A stretch of 64,000 bases of DNA from Phytoactinopolyspora alkaliphila (GTDB lineage: Bacteria; Actinomycetota; Actinomycetes; Jiangellales; Jiangellaceae). Where the stretch lies: assembly GCF_010550695.1 (NCBI RefSeq), contig NZ_JAAGOB010000014.1:90282-154281 (forward strand), written 5' to 3'. The position numbers and the translations under genes were made by a program. This document shows, piece by piece, positions 43,323 through 51,387 of this stretch. How positions within the stretch are numbered: the first letter of the stretch is position 1; every line of letters begins with the position of its first letter. The notes under the pieces are model-generated. The model saw only the letters and a program-made list of their open reading frames with translations, did not search any database and was not told the origin of the DNA.

Positions 43323-44237
43323 ATGAACCGTATCGACCGCCTGTACGCCCTGGTCGAGGAGCTGAGGGCCGCAGGGCGAAGGGGCCGCACTGCCCGGCAG
43401 CTGGCGGAGCACTTCGAGGTGAGCATCCGCACGATCGAGCGCGACCTGAGCGCATTAGGACAGGCTGGCGCTCCGATTGCCACAAAACAGGGACGAGGCG
43501 GCGGCTACACGCTCGACCGCTCGATCAGCCTGCCGCCGCTCAACTTCACGTCGGGTGAGGCCGCGGCGGTTGCCGTGGCGTTGAGCCGTAGCGAGCTTGT
43601 GCTGTTCAAGCGCGACGCCCGCAGCGCCTTGCAGAAGATCATGGCCGCGATGCCTGAACGGGCCGTCGAGGACGCACGCACCATCGCGGAGAAGGTGCGG
43701 CTGCTCGTGCAGGACGCGCCCGATCCAAATGCCGAGATCGCCGAGACCATCTGGCGGGCCGTGCGCGACAACCACGTGCTGCGCATCCGCTACTTGGACG
43801 TCGGCGGCATCGAAACCGAGCGTGAAGTCGAGCCGCAGCGCGTCGTCGTCGGGCCCTACGGCACCTACCTGACCGCCTGGTGCCATCTACGCAGAGACGA
43901 TCGAGTGTTTCGCATGGATCGCATCATCCAGGCTGAGTGGACGCGTCTGCACCTCGCCCGCAGCGGGTCGTCCCGGAGACGAACGTCGACGGCCACGAGA
44001 CGACGCTGCCGGCGTCCGCACTGCGTCCCAAAGATCTCTTCCAAACACCGACATAGGGCTGTCGCCAGCGTCCGTGACAGTGGTCGCAGCCCGCCACCCT
44101 GGCGAGCGATCCGCAACCAACAGAGGAGACATCATGACTCAACCCGCGCCCGGCACCCTGGCCTGGTTCGAGGTCGCCACCAGCGACGCCGACGCCGCCG
44201 AGAAGTTCTACGGCAGCCTTTTCGACTGGACGTTTGA
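43323..44237 (+). CDS. WYL/YafY family transcriptional regulator, probably with a frameshifted C-terminus
   Basis: ATG 43323 starts an HTH_11 domain (NRIDRLYALVEELRAAGRRG, QLAEHFEVSIRTIERDLSAL), then a WYL-type ligand domain to RVFRMDRIIQAEWTRLH near residue 210. Beyond about 43960 the frame becomes Arg-rich, unlike the family, and runs 104 bp into the following VOC gene. This implies a frameshift close to the original end. N-terminal function may survive. Divergent placement from the imine-reductase pseudogene is the usual arrangement for these regulators. Confidence 0.78.
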   Translation: MNRIDRLYALVEELRAAGRRGRTARQLAEHFEVSIRTIERDLSALGQAGAPIATKQGRGGGYTLDRSISLPPLNFTSGEAAAVAVALSRSELVLFKRDARSALQKIMAAMPERAVEDARTIAEKVRLLVQDAPDPNAEIAETIWRAVRDNHVLRIRYLDVGGIETEREVEPQRVVVGPYGTYLTAWCHLRRDDRVFRMDRIIQAEWTRLHLARSGSSRRRTSTATRRRCRRPHCVPKISSKHRHRAVASVRDSGRSPPPWRAIRNQQRRHHDSTRARHPGLVRGRHQRRRRRREVLRQPFRLDV

Positions 44238-44523
44238 GCCCGAGGACCCCGCGGCATCCGGCGGCATGGACTACCGCAACATCAAGGCCTCCGGCGCCGA
44301 CGCCCCGATGGGCGGCATCTTCGGCACCGGCGGTCAGATGCCCGACCACGCCGTGTTCTACATCCTCGTCGCGGACGTGGAGGCCACATGTGCCGACGCC
44401 GAACAGCTCGGCGGATCCGTCATCAGCAAGCAGCTCGACCCTGGCCCCGGCGCCCCGAAGCTCGCTCACCTGCGCGACCCGTCCGGCAACCATTTCGGCG
44501 TCTTCTCCCCGCCGGCGGTCTGA
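44134..44523 (+). CDS. VOC family protein (glyoxalase/bleomycin-resistance fold)
   Basis: ATG 44134 preceded by AGAGGAGAC gives 129 residues. Motifs: GTLAWFEVATSDADAAEKFY, LFDWTFEPED, PDHAVFYILVADVEATCADA and HLRDPSGNHFGVFSPP, with Glu/His positions of paired beta-alpha-beta-beta-beta units. Related small VOC proteins accompany WYL or ECF regulators and lack defined substrates. It follows the regulator's damaged tail and precedes a strong hairpin. Confidence 0.88.
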   Translation: MTQPAPGTLAWFEVATSDADAAEKFYGSLFDWTFEPEDPAASGGMDYRNIKASGADAPMGGIFGTGGQMPDHAVFYILVADVEATCADAEQLGGSVISKQLDPGPGAPKLAHLRDPSGNHFGVFSPPAV

Positions 44524-44546
44524 TGGCGCGACACACGCACGGCACG

Positions 44547-44572
44547 CCCCCGTCGGAACAGTCCGGCGGGGG
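44547..44572. terminator. GC-rich hairpin after the first VOC gene
   Basis: CCCCCGTCGGA and TCCGGCGGGGG pair over 11 bp with one wobble and a 4-base loop, 24 bp after the stop at 44523. It is a good factor-independent terminator stem without a T-run. Confidence 0.6.
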
Positions 44573-44620
44573 CCGCGCCCCAGTGTCGAACCTGCCAGAT
44601 CACAGCGGCGGATGGATCAC

Positions 44621-45061
44621 ATGACACACGTGCAGCGGTTTGACCATGTCGGCAGCACTGTCGCGGACTTGGAGTCGGTGACGGCGTTCTTCGTCGGCCT
44701 GGGTCTGGAGATCGAGGGCACCGGGTCTGTACAGGGCGAGTTCGTGGAGACGGTCTGCGGCATCCCTGGCGCGCACTGCGAGATCGTGATGCTTAAGTCA
44801 CCAGGCGGTGGAACCCGGCTGGAGCTCTCAAGCTTTGTCACGCCGGACCATGTGCCTGGATCACCCGCGGCGATGGCCAACGAGCTGGGTTTGCGTAACG
44901 TGTCCTTCGAGGTCGGCGACTTGCAGGCGGCAGTCGACGCTGTGGCTGCCGACGGGTACGGGCTCGTCGGTGGTATCGGCGAATACGAAGGCACTGTCCG
45001 CATGGCCTACGTCCGCGGACCTGAGGGGATCGTCGTGTCCCTGTTCGAGCAGATCGGCTGA
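44621..45061 (+). CDS. VOC family protein
   Basis: ATG 44621 (alternative ATG 44612) gives 146 residues beginning THVQRFDHVGSTVADLESVT. Paired VOC modules with His in FDHVG, Glu in ETVCGIPGAHCEIVMLKSPG and Glu in the final GPEGIVVSLFEQIG outline a metal site like that of methylmalonyl-CoA epimerase or glyoxalase. Substrate unknown. It is separated from the other VOC gene by a terminator-like hairpin. Confidence 0.88.
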   Translation: MTHVQRFDHVGSTVADLESVTAFFVGLGLEIEGTGSVQGEFVETVCGIPGAHCEIVMLKSPGGGTRLELSSFVTPDHVPGSPAAMANELGLRNVSFEVGDLQAAVDAVAADGYGLVGGIGEYEGTVRMAYVRGPEGIVVSLFEQIG

Positions 45062-45173
45062 CACGTGTCTGGCATGGGGATTGAGCGCCAGCCGAGTTCG
45101 ACTGAGCGGCGGCAGGTTTCGGGGTCTCATGAAGCCCTCACGCCTGAGGGCCCGCATGCTGCGGGTGCTTCCG

Positions 45174-45770
45174 CTACCGGTTGAGTACGCGGTAGCGCAG
45201 GTGAGTCACCCAAGGCGACTGCACGGTGTCGATCTGTTCAAGCACGACGTCGGGGCTGACTCCGTCGAAGAGCCGCTTGCCCCCGCCGAGAATCACCGGG
45301 GCAACCGACACGCCGAGCTCGTCCAGCCGGCCCGAGGCGAGGACCTGCCGGATTACGTCTCCACCCATGATCCCGACGTCCTTCTGGCCAGCGGCCTCTT
45401 TCGCCTGAGCGAGGGCGGCATCGAGACCGTTCACGAACTGGAATCCGCCACCGCTCGGCTCGTCCTCCGGCCGGTGCGTGAGGATGTAGAAGGGGACGGG
45501 CCAGGGGTTCCTTCCGCCCCACGCGCCCGCTGACTCGTACGTCCAGCGCCCGCCGACAACGGCACCGATGCGTGCCGAAGACTCTTCGAGGAGCTGCTTG
45601 TCCACGCCCGTCGCTTCGCCTTTCGGTTCCTGGGCGTAGGACCAGGGGCCGCCGAAGACCCAGTAGTGGAGCCGCTCGCCCCCGTCCCCGAGGCCTCGCC
45701 CGGGACCGTCGTTGGGGCCAGTGAAGTAGCCATCGAGCGACACCGTCATTTGCGCCACGACCTTGCTCAT
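45174..45770 (-). CDS. Dihydrofolate-reductase-fold RibD C-terminal-like reductase
   Basis: ATG 45770 follows GGGAGGAAC and gives 198 residues: VVAQMTVSLDGYFTGPNDGP, RIGAVVGGRWTYESAGAWGG, FYILTHRPEDEPSGGGFQFV, and the IMGGDVIRQVLASGRLDELG plus PVILGGGKRLF motifs of the NADPH-binding RibD-C family. These small reductases have unknown substrates in actinomycetes. It lies 100 bp downstream of the ECF42 sigma gene in the same direction. Confidence 0.88.
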   Translation of the reverse strand: MSKVVAQMTVSLDGYFTGPNDGPGRGLGDGGERLHYWVFGGPWSYAQEPKGEATGVDKQLLEESSARIGAVVGGRWTYESAGAWGGRNPWPVPFYILTHRPEDEPSGGGFQFVNGLDAALAQAKEAAGQKDVGIMGGDVIRQVLASGRLDELGVSVAPVILGGGKRLFDGVSPDVVLEQIDTVQSPWVTHLRYRVLNR

Positions 45771-45871
45771 CTGTTCCTCCCGGTTGACGTCGGTTGTGGT
45801 TCTCACTGCTACCGACTCGGCCCGGCAGCGAAACTCACCGCCGCACCCCCACGGGTTCAGGACCGAAGGCA

Positions 45872-47107
45872 CTACTGCAGCTGGTCGCGGCGGCGATTCA
45901 GGTAGGCGGTCTCGGCGGTGTTGCCGACTAGTCCGATGGCTTTGTCGTAGGCAGCACGGGACTCGGAACTGCGGCCTAGCCGGCGTAGCAGGTCGGCGCG
46001 GGTGGCGTGGTAGGCGTGATAGTCGGCGAGTTTGTCCTCGAGTCGGTCAATGGCTGCCAGTGCCACGTCCGGGCCGTCCAGCTCGGCGACGGCGATGGCT
46101 CGGTTCATGGCGACAATTGGCGAGGCGTCGAGTCGGCTGAGCTGGTCGTAGAGGGCGACGACCTGGGACCAGTCGGTATCGCGTATGTCGCGGACGGAGG
46201 TGTGCACGGCGCTGATCGCGGCGAGGATCTGGTAGCGGCCCGGAGCCGCTCCGGCAGCGGCAGCGGCGAGGCGCTCGCGTACCAGCCGGTGGCCCTCGGC
46301 GATCAGCGTCGCGTCCCAGGCCCCGCGGTCCTGCTCGTCGAGAGGGACGAGTTCGCCGCTCGCCGAAACCCGGGCAGTGTGGCGGGCTTCGGTGAGGAGC
46401 ATCAGTGCCAGTAGGCCGGCCACCTCACCGTCTTCCGGCATGAGGGCGCGGAGCAGGCGGGTGAGCCGGATCGCCTCGGTGGTCAGGTCGTCACGGACGG
46501 GATCGGTGTCGGGTCCGCTCGCCAGGTAGCCCTCGTTGAAGACGAGGTAGAGGACGGCGAGTACGCCGGAAACACGAGCCGGGAGGTCTCCGGTGGACGG
46601 TACCCGATAGGGGATGCGAGCCGCCTTGATCTTGGCCTTCGCTCGGGTGATCCGCTGCCCCATGGTGGTTTCCTGCACCAGGAAGGCGCGGGCGATCTCG
46701 GGCATGCTCAGACCGCCGACCATGCGGAGTGTCAGTGCCACGCGGGACTCCATCGCGAGCGCCGGGTGGCAGCAGGTGAACATCAGCCGGAGCCGGTCGT
46801 CATCGATGGCGCCAAGAGGCTCGGGCGGGTGGTCGCCGTACACCATCTGGGCCTCCTTGTACTTGTCGTCGCGTTTGCTCTCGCGCCGGATTCGGTCGAT
46901 GGCCTTGCGGTTGGCGGTGGTGGTCAGCCAGGCGCCGGGGTTTGGGGGTACGCCGTCGGCCGGCCACCGTTCGAGGGCCGCCGCGAACGCGTCCGCTGCC
47001 GCATCCTCGGCGATGTCAAGGTCACCGAACCGCCTGGTGAGGGTGGCGACTACCCAGGCCCACTCCTCGCGGTGGGCCCGGGTGATCGCCTGCTCGACGT
47101 CGTTCAC
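45872..47107 (-). CDS. ECF42-type RNA polymerase sigma factor with C-terminal TPR-like extension
   Basis: GTG 47107 overlaps the DGPF gene stop (GTGA), giving 411 residues. Sigma-2 (YKEAQMVY preceded by GAWLTTTANRKAIDRIRRES) and sigma-4 (RVALTLRMVGGLSMPEIARA, QETTMGQRITRAKAKIKAAR) are followed by a 200-residue extension with NEGYLASGPDT and VALYDQLSRLDASPIVAMNR, the ECF42 hallmark. In this group the extension is needed for activity and the linked DGPF protein is a frequent partner, with no classical anti-sigma. Confidence 0.92.
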   Translation of the reverse strand: MNDVEQAITRAHREEWAWVVATLTRRFGDLDIAEDAAADAFAAALERWPADGVPPNPGAWLTTTANRKAIDRIRRESKRDDKYKEAQMVYGDHPPEPLGAIDDDRLRLMFTCCHPALAMESRVALTLRMVGGLSMPEIARAFLVQETTMGQRITRAKAKIKAARIPYRVPSTGDLPARVSGVLAVLYLVFNEGYLASGPDTDPVRDDLTTEAIRLTRLLRALMPEDGEVAGLLALMLLTEARHTARVSASGELVPLDEQDRGAWDATLIAEGHRLVRERLAAAAAGAAPGRYQILAAISAVHTSVRDIRDTDWSQVVALYDQLSRLDASPIVAMNRAIAVAELDGPDVALAAIDRLEDKLADYHAYHATRADLLRRLGRSSESRAAYDKAIGLVGNTAETAYLNRRRDQLQ

Positions 47108-47427
47108 TGGAATGGCCGCACTTCGATCTTTCGATCGCAGACCTTCGACGCCTCGGTTGCGAGTTCGAGCGCCACATCCAGATCGGGGGCCTCCCACACC
47201 CAGATGCCGGCGAGATACTCCTTCGACTCCACGAAAGGCCCATCGCTGAACATCGCTTGTTCGCCCCGGTTGTCGATCACCGTGGCGGCGTCGGTGTCCG
47301 CGAGTCCGCCCGCGAAGACCCAGTGGCCTTCGGCGATCAGGCGTTCGTTGAACGCGCTGATGGCAGGCTGCCTATCCGTGCTGCCGGGATTGCTCTTGTC
47401 ATCGATCACGGAAACCAAGTACCGCAT
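47104..47427 (-). CDS. YCII/DGPF domain protein linked to the ECF42 sigma
   Basis: 107 residues: RYLVSVIDDKSNPGS, EGHWVFAGGLADTDAATVID, FSDGPFVESKEYLAGIWVWE with the eponymous DGPF, and KVCDRKIEVRPFQ at the end. It is coupled by a 4-bp overlap to the sigma gene. DGPF proteins are markers of ECF42 loci and their biochemical role is unsettled. Confidence 0.92.
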   Translation of the reverse strand: MRYLVSVIDDKSNPGSTDRQPAISAFNERLIAEGHWVFAGGLADTDAATVIDNRGEQAMFSDGPFVESKEYLAGIWVWEAPDLDVALELATEASKVCDRKIEVRPFQ

Positions 47428-47448
47428 CTGAAAGTCCTCTCCTGTGGT

Positions 47449-48066
47449 TCAGTCGGTGGCGTACCGCGGGCGACCGCTGGGCCGGTAGACCTGGACCGTG
47501 ATGCCCTTCGGGAAGGTTCGGTAGTCGACCAGGTCAAGCGCGATGTCCGGCCCGGTCTCGGGGAACAGTCGCATGCCCTGGCCGACGACCACGGGATAGG
47601 TGAGCAGCGTGATCTCGTCGACCAAGTAGTTGGCGAGCAGCCAGCGGACCAGATTGCCGCTGCCGTGCACCTGAATCTCATTTCCGGGCTTGGCCTTCAG
47701 CTCTCGGACGGCGGCCGAGAGATCTCCGGAGAGCACGGTCGTGTCGGTCCATTCCGGGTCGGTGAGCGTAGTCGACGCGACATACTTGGGCCGCGTATTC
47801 AGCGCCAATGAGATCGGGTTGTGGCCCTGATCTGTTCCCCACGAGCCGGTGCCCCACGAGTTGGCGAAGATCTCGTATGTGCGCCGACCGAACAGGAATG
47901 CATCGGAACGTTGGTAGACCTGGCCGAGGAACGTCTCGATCTCTGTGTCGAACAGCGGCAGGGCCCAGCCGCCGCGCTCGAATCCGTGCCTGCGGTCCTC
48001 GCTCTGCCCGCCGAGTCCCTGAATGACGCCGTCGACCGAGACGTTCGTGACAGTCGTCAGTTTCAT
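47449..48066 (-). CDS. Dihydrofolate-reductase-fold RibD C-terminal-like reductase
   Basis: ATG 48066 gives 205 residues with KLTTVTNVSVDGVIQGLGGQ, DAFLFGRRTYEIFANSWGTG, KYVASTTLTDPEWTDTTVL, IQVHGSGNLVRWLLANYLVD and YPVVVGQGMRLF, all RibD-C family landmarks. It lies 21 bp upstream of the DGPF gene on the same strand, so it probably heads the sigma module transcript. It differs clearly from the other family member at 45.2 kb. Confidence 0.9.
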   Translation of the reverse strand: MKLTTVTNVSVDGVIQGLGGQSEDRRHGFERGGWALPLFDTEIETFLGQVYQRSDAFLFGRRTYEIFANSWGTGSWGTDQGHNPISLALNTRPKYVASTTLTDPEWTDTTVLSGDLSAAVRELKAKPGNEIQVHGSGNLVRWLLANYLVDEITLLTYPVVVGQGMRLFPETGPDIALDLVDYRTFPKGITVQVYRPSGRPRYATD

Positions 48067-48258
48067 GATCGCAGTTCCCTTCGAAGTGATGGACTGCCCT
48101 CCTACGGGCAGCCGCTCACCCCTCCTACGAACGCGCCGGCCGCGATCCGACACGGCTGGCCGGAATTCTTTCTACAATCTTCAGGCGCGCCAGGACCACC
48201 GTCTGATGTGCGGACTGCACTGTCGGCGGGACGGACGATGTTCCGTTACGGTTGGCCG

Positions 48259-48320
48259 GTGACGACATTCGCGCTCATCCACGGTGGTGGCAGCACCTGG
48301 GCCGGGCTGAACACGCCCGG
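48259..48320 (+). pseudogene. N-terminal stub of an alpha/beta hydrolase
   Basis: From GTG 48259 the codons read VTTFALIHGGGSTWAGL, the first strand and oxyanion-loop HGGG of an alpha/beta hydrolase. The similarity stops abruptly at about 48312, where an antisense methyltransferase fragment begins. It is a rearrangement scar. Confidence 0.55.
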
Positions 48321-48440
48321 CTCGATGACGAATCGGCCACCGGGGCAGAGGTGGCGGGCGACGTCCTTGAAGCAGGCGACCTCTTCGGCTTGGGTCAGCA
48401 AGTTCGAGATCGTGTTGTAGACGAGGTACACCTCAGGTGG
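48321..48440 (-). pseudogene. Internal fragment of a SAM-dependent methyltransferase
   Basis: The minus strand reads PPEVYLVYNTISNLLTQAEE then VACFKDVARHLCPGGRFVIE, the post-motif I to motif III part of a class I methyltransferase (family usually reading LVFNTI.NL and F.PGG.FV). Both ends are missing. It abuts the hydrolase stub on one side and the IclR stop on the other. Confidence 0.65.
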
Positions 48441-49365
48441 AAGGGCCCGGCTCGTCGTACGGGGGAGGGCCTTCGTCCGACGGGTCGGTGAGCCGAACCG
48501 CGATGTTCTTGAGCACCGGCGCGATCTCCTCCAGCTTCGACAACGGCATCCGGCCGGCAGGTCCGCTGACACTGATGGCGACGGGCAGATGGGTGCCGAG
48601 GACCGGTACAGCTACACAGCGGCCATCGGCGTCGTGCTCGCGGTCGTCGATGGCGTAACCCAGATGGCCCACCGCACTGAGTTCTTCGAAGTATCGGTCC
48701 ACATCAGTGATTGAGTTCTCGGTGACCTGCGGCATACCGGTGCGTTCGAGCACCGCTCGGACGTCGTCTGCGGGCAAGTCCGAAGCGATCGCTTTGCCGA
48801 GGGCCGTGCAATGTAACGGTTCGCGTGAGCCCAGTGTGCTGGCCATGCGCACGCTGCGCGTGCTGGTCGCGGTTTCAACGCAGATGACGTGGTCCCCGTT
48901 GAGGACGGCGAGCTCAGCCGACTCGCCGGTCTCCTTGCGCAGCTTCTCCAGCCATGCGCGGGCGCGGTCCTGAATGACTCGCAGCTCCTGCGACTGCATG
49001 CGCACGAAGCCAATGCCGACTCGGTAATGGCCCTTCTCGTTGCGCTCGACATAGTCCCACCGTTCCAAGGTCCACAGGTAGCGGAATGTCGTGGCCTTGG
49101 ACATCTTGAGAGTGGTGCAGATCTTCGCGAGCGACATCGGCGTCACGGTCTCCTGCAGCAGGTTCAGCAAGAAGATGAACCGCTCGACCACACGGATGTT
49201 GTACTTCTTGTCCATCTCTTCGAAGGTGGGTCCAGAGTCCTTCTCCGCGCTGATCATGGTCGGCTCGTCATCGAATGTGTCCTCAGGCTCGTCGGCGAGA
49301 AGCGCCTCAGACTCGCCTGCGGGCGGCTCAGAGTCCTCGGGTTCTTGTTTGCGCTTGCGTGCCAC
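48433..49365 (-). CDS. IclR family transcriptional regulator with acidic N-terminal extension
   Basis: 310 residues from GTG 49365. The first 50 residues are an unusual Glu/Asp-rich leader. The HTH_IclR domain spans about residues 58-115 (VVERFIFLLNLLQETVTPMS, TTLKMSKATTFRYLWTLERW), and the effector domain follows with LHCTALGKAIASDLPADDVR and HLPVAISVSGPAGRMPLSKL. The stop overlaps a methyltransferase remnant, so the last residues may have been acquired by rearrangement. A TTTCGAAA palindrome lies 32 bp before the start. Target genes are not evident nearby. Confidence 0.9.
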   Translation of the reverse strand: MARKRKQEPEDSEPPAGESEALLADEPEDTFDDEPTMISAEKDSGPTFEEMDKKYNIRVVERFIFLLNLLQETVTPMSLAKICTTLKMSKATTFRYLWTLERWDYVERNEKGHYRVGIGFVRMQSQELRVIQDRARAWLEKLRKETGESAELAVLNGDHVICVETATSTRSVRMASTLGSREPLHCTALGKAIASDLPADDVRAVLERTGMPQVTENSITDVDRYFEELSAVGHLGYAIDDREHDADGRCVAVPVLGTHLPVAISVSGPAGRMPLSKLEEIAPVLKNIAVRLTDPSDEGPPPYDEPGPST

Positions 49366-49760
49366 AGCGTCACCGTCTCTATGATTGGACCTTGCGTTTC
49401 GAAATCATACAGCAGCTATGGTGATGATCAAAGGGGGCCAATGTGGGCGAGTCGGCCAAAGGTGGGCCACGAAGCCGGCGGCTCTCCCGGCCGTCGCAGG
49501 TATCGCCGCTCGGCTCGGTCCCGTTCTGGCCCCTTGTGCCTCCGGCGCAAACCAGGAGAATGGGACTGTCCCACTCGATGAGTACAAGGGCCATCGAGGG
49601 AGGTGTAGGGGGGACTAGCCTGCTCCGTGGGTGAGCTGGTCTGCGCGGTGGCGCGTGGCCGGACCGCGCGTCTCAAGGAGCGACGCATCGTACGCACCAG
49701 GTTTGTTGTGGATGGGAGCGGTGGTCGCGATCAATCCATCCGTCCAGTATCGATGACGAG
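49366..49760. other. Intergenic stretch with the IclR promoter region
   Basis: About 395 bases between the divergent IclR and AraC-like genes. It contains TTTCGAAA at 49397-49404, set within a loosely repeated ATGATT...AATCAT frame. No gene is supported. Confidence 0.5.
49397..49404. promoter_or_regulatory. Possible IclR operator core
   Basis: TTTCGAAA is a perfect 8-bp palindrome flanked by ATGATT and AATCAT-like sequence, close to the IclR gene start. IclR proteins often bind such AT-flanked palindromes near their own promoters. Weak evidence. Confidence 0.35.
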
Positions 49761-50486
49761 GTGACTTGGAGTGTCTTGCCTGCATGCGTATCGATCGCCC
49801 GCCGAGCTGGCCTCGACGAGGCGGCCGAGGACGACGACGAGCTCATGGCTGGATCCGGCATGAGAGCCTTACCCTTGGCCGACTACGAGGTCGGCCGCGC
49901 CCAGGATGTAGAGGGCGCACGGCGTGTCCTGGAAGTCAATTGGCGCAAGCTACGTGTGGATCACGCTACAGAATCGACCTGGATGGATTTCCGCCTGCAC
50001 GGAACACGCCTTGACCGCATGAGCTTCAGCGCTATGTCCTTCGGAGCCGAGACCATCGCCGACTCCGGGCCTCTCGGACTCGTTGTCATCATGCTTCCCC
50101 TGTCGGGGTGGTGTGAGGTCTGGTCCGGAGACCAGATAGCCACCATCAGACAGGGTCGCGCTGCCGTGCTGTCACCGATGGAAGGCGTTGGAACACGCTG
50201 GTCAGCTGACTGTGCTCAGGTCCTCGTGGTTCTCGAATCTGACCTCGTCGAGGACGTCCGTCAGCGTGAGTTCGGCGTGCCGGCGGGGGAGCCGTTGCAG
50301 TTCGATCTAGAACTGGATGTGAGGACCGGGCCCGGGCAAAAACTTGTTTTTGGCCTTCTGTATCCGCTGGTGAAGCGGCTGGACCGGCATCACCGGATGT
50401 TCGAGGGACCCGAGACGGTCGCCGATATCGAAAACCTGGCGGCTTCAGCACTGCTGAACGTTCAACGCCACAACTACTCAGTGTGA
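49761..50486 (+). pseudogene. AraC-type regulator ligand domain without the DNA-binding domain
   Basis: 241 codons contain the AraC_binding_2-like N-terminal domain: DVEGARRVLEVNWRKLRVDH, HGTRLDRMSFSAMSFGAETI, LPLSGWCEVWSGDQIATIRQ and AAVLSPMEGVGTRWSADCAQ. The protein ends at LLNVQRHNYSV exactly where relatives pass into the linker and the two-HTH AraC domain, which is absent in all downstream frames. It appears 3'-truncated. Internal starts at 49845 or 49860 fit the family N-terminus better. A stand-alone effector-binding protein is less likely. Confidence 0.75.
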
Positions 50487-50700
50487 GCAAAATCTGATCC
50501 TGAGGCAAGTGCCTGCAGGGACCAAAGCACCTTGCGATTCCGCCACTTCGGTGGACGGCATGCCGCGTTCGGCAAATGTGCAGAACTTGGTTCGGGCTAT
50601 GTTCGACCGCAAGCCAAAACATTTTGAGGATTTTTACGGTTGTATAGGTATGCCCGCTATGCGCCGCCGCCCGGCCTCGTGATCCCGCTAGGAGCGGACG

Positions 50701-50991
50701 ATGTATTGGGGAAGGTCGGTGGAGGCTGTGAGCCAGACCGAAGTCGATCACGTTGGCCCGAACTACTTGGCCTGGATATCGGAGCGAGATGTCCTGGTGA
50801 CGAAGGACGTCGCCTATCCCACACTGAGTGATCTGGCGGACGCATGGACGGTCGAATCGCCTGATGATCATGACAAGGTCGATGCCCTGTTGCGCGACCG
50901 TGGCTACATACGCCTTGGTCCGTGGACGCTTGCTCTGATCGGCCCTAAGGGGCCGGAGTGCCAGTGTGCACGCCTGGTGAGGACACGATGA
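50701..50991 (+). CDS. Small protein of unknown function
   Basis: 96 residues if read from ATG 50701; the part from VSQTEVDHVGPNYLAWISER onward looks protein-like, with WISERDVLVTKDVAYPTLSD and GYIRLGPWTLALIGPKGPEC. No family is recognised. It ends just before an empty gap leading to a strong hairpin and a small HTH gene. It could be genuine or part of a larger decayed gene. Confidence 0.4.
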   Translation: MYWGRSVEAVSQTEVDHVGPNYLAWISERDVLVTKDVAYPTLSDLADAWTVESPDDHDKVDALLRDRGYIRLGPWTLALIGPKGPECQCARLVRTR

Positions 50992-51060
50992 TTAGGCGCT
51001 CAGTCGCTGAAGTGACGGTGCCAGCGAGGAAGACGAACGCGCTGGACCGCGGCACACCGC

Positions 51061-51097
51061 GCTAAGTATCCTGCGCAATCGGCGCAGGATACTTAGC
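51061..51097. promoter_or_regulatory. Perfect 16-bp inverted repeat upstream of a small HTH gene
   Basis: GCTAAGTATCCTGCGC at 51061-51076 and its exact complement at 51082-51097 flank a 5-base loop. The 36-bp gap to the HTH gene start at 51133 would place it in the promoter or leader. It may be an operator for the HTH protein or a terminator of upstream transcription. The AAGTATCCT core is AT-rich compared with its surroundings, which favours a protein-binding site. Confidence 0.6.
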
Positions 51098-51132
51098 TGA
51101 CAAGTTGTACGTTCTGAACCAGGCTCAATGAC

Positions 51133-51387
51133 GTGCCAAAACGTGTGAGGCCAGCCGACTGGCCCAAAATCCATCGAGACCTCAGCCAGCGGATCAGCGA
51201 GCTACGTTGTAGTCGCGAACTTTCGCAGGAGGCGCTGGCGGACGCAGCGGGCATTAGCCGGAGGGGACTTCAGAATCTGGAGAATGCCGAAACCACTCCC
51301 GGGATTGATCACCTCATACTGGTCGCACGAGCGCTCGATACGACCGTCATTGATCTTCTGAAGGGGATCGATGGTTTCGATGAATAG
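51133..51387 (+). CDS. Small XRE-family helix-turn-helix protein
   Basis: 84 residues from GTG 51133, nearly all of it the HTH: RISELRCSRELSQEALADAA, ISRRGLQNLENAETTPGIDH and LILVARALDTTVIDLLKG. It overlaps the following small membrane-protein gene by 17 bp, so the two are probably co-expressed. It likely autoregulates through the inverted repeat just upstream. Confidence 0.85.
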   Translation: MPKRVRPADWPKIHRDLSQRISELRCSRELSQEALADAAGISRRGLQNLENAETTPGIDHLILVARALDTTVIDLLKGIDGFDE

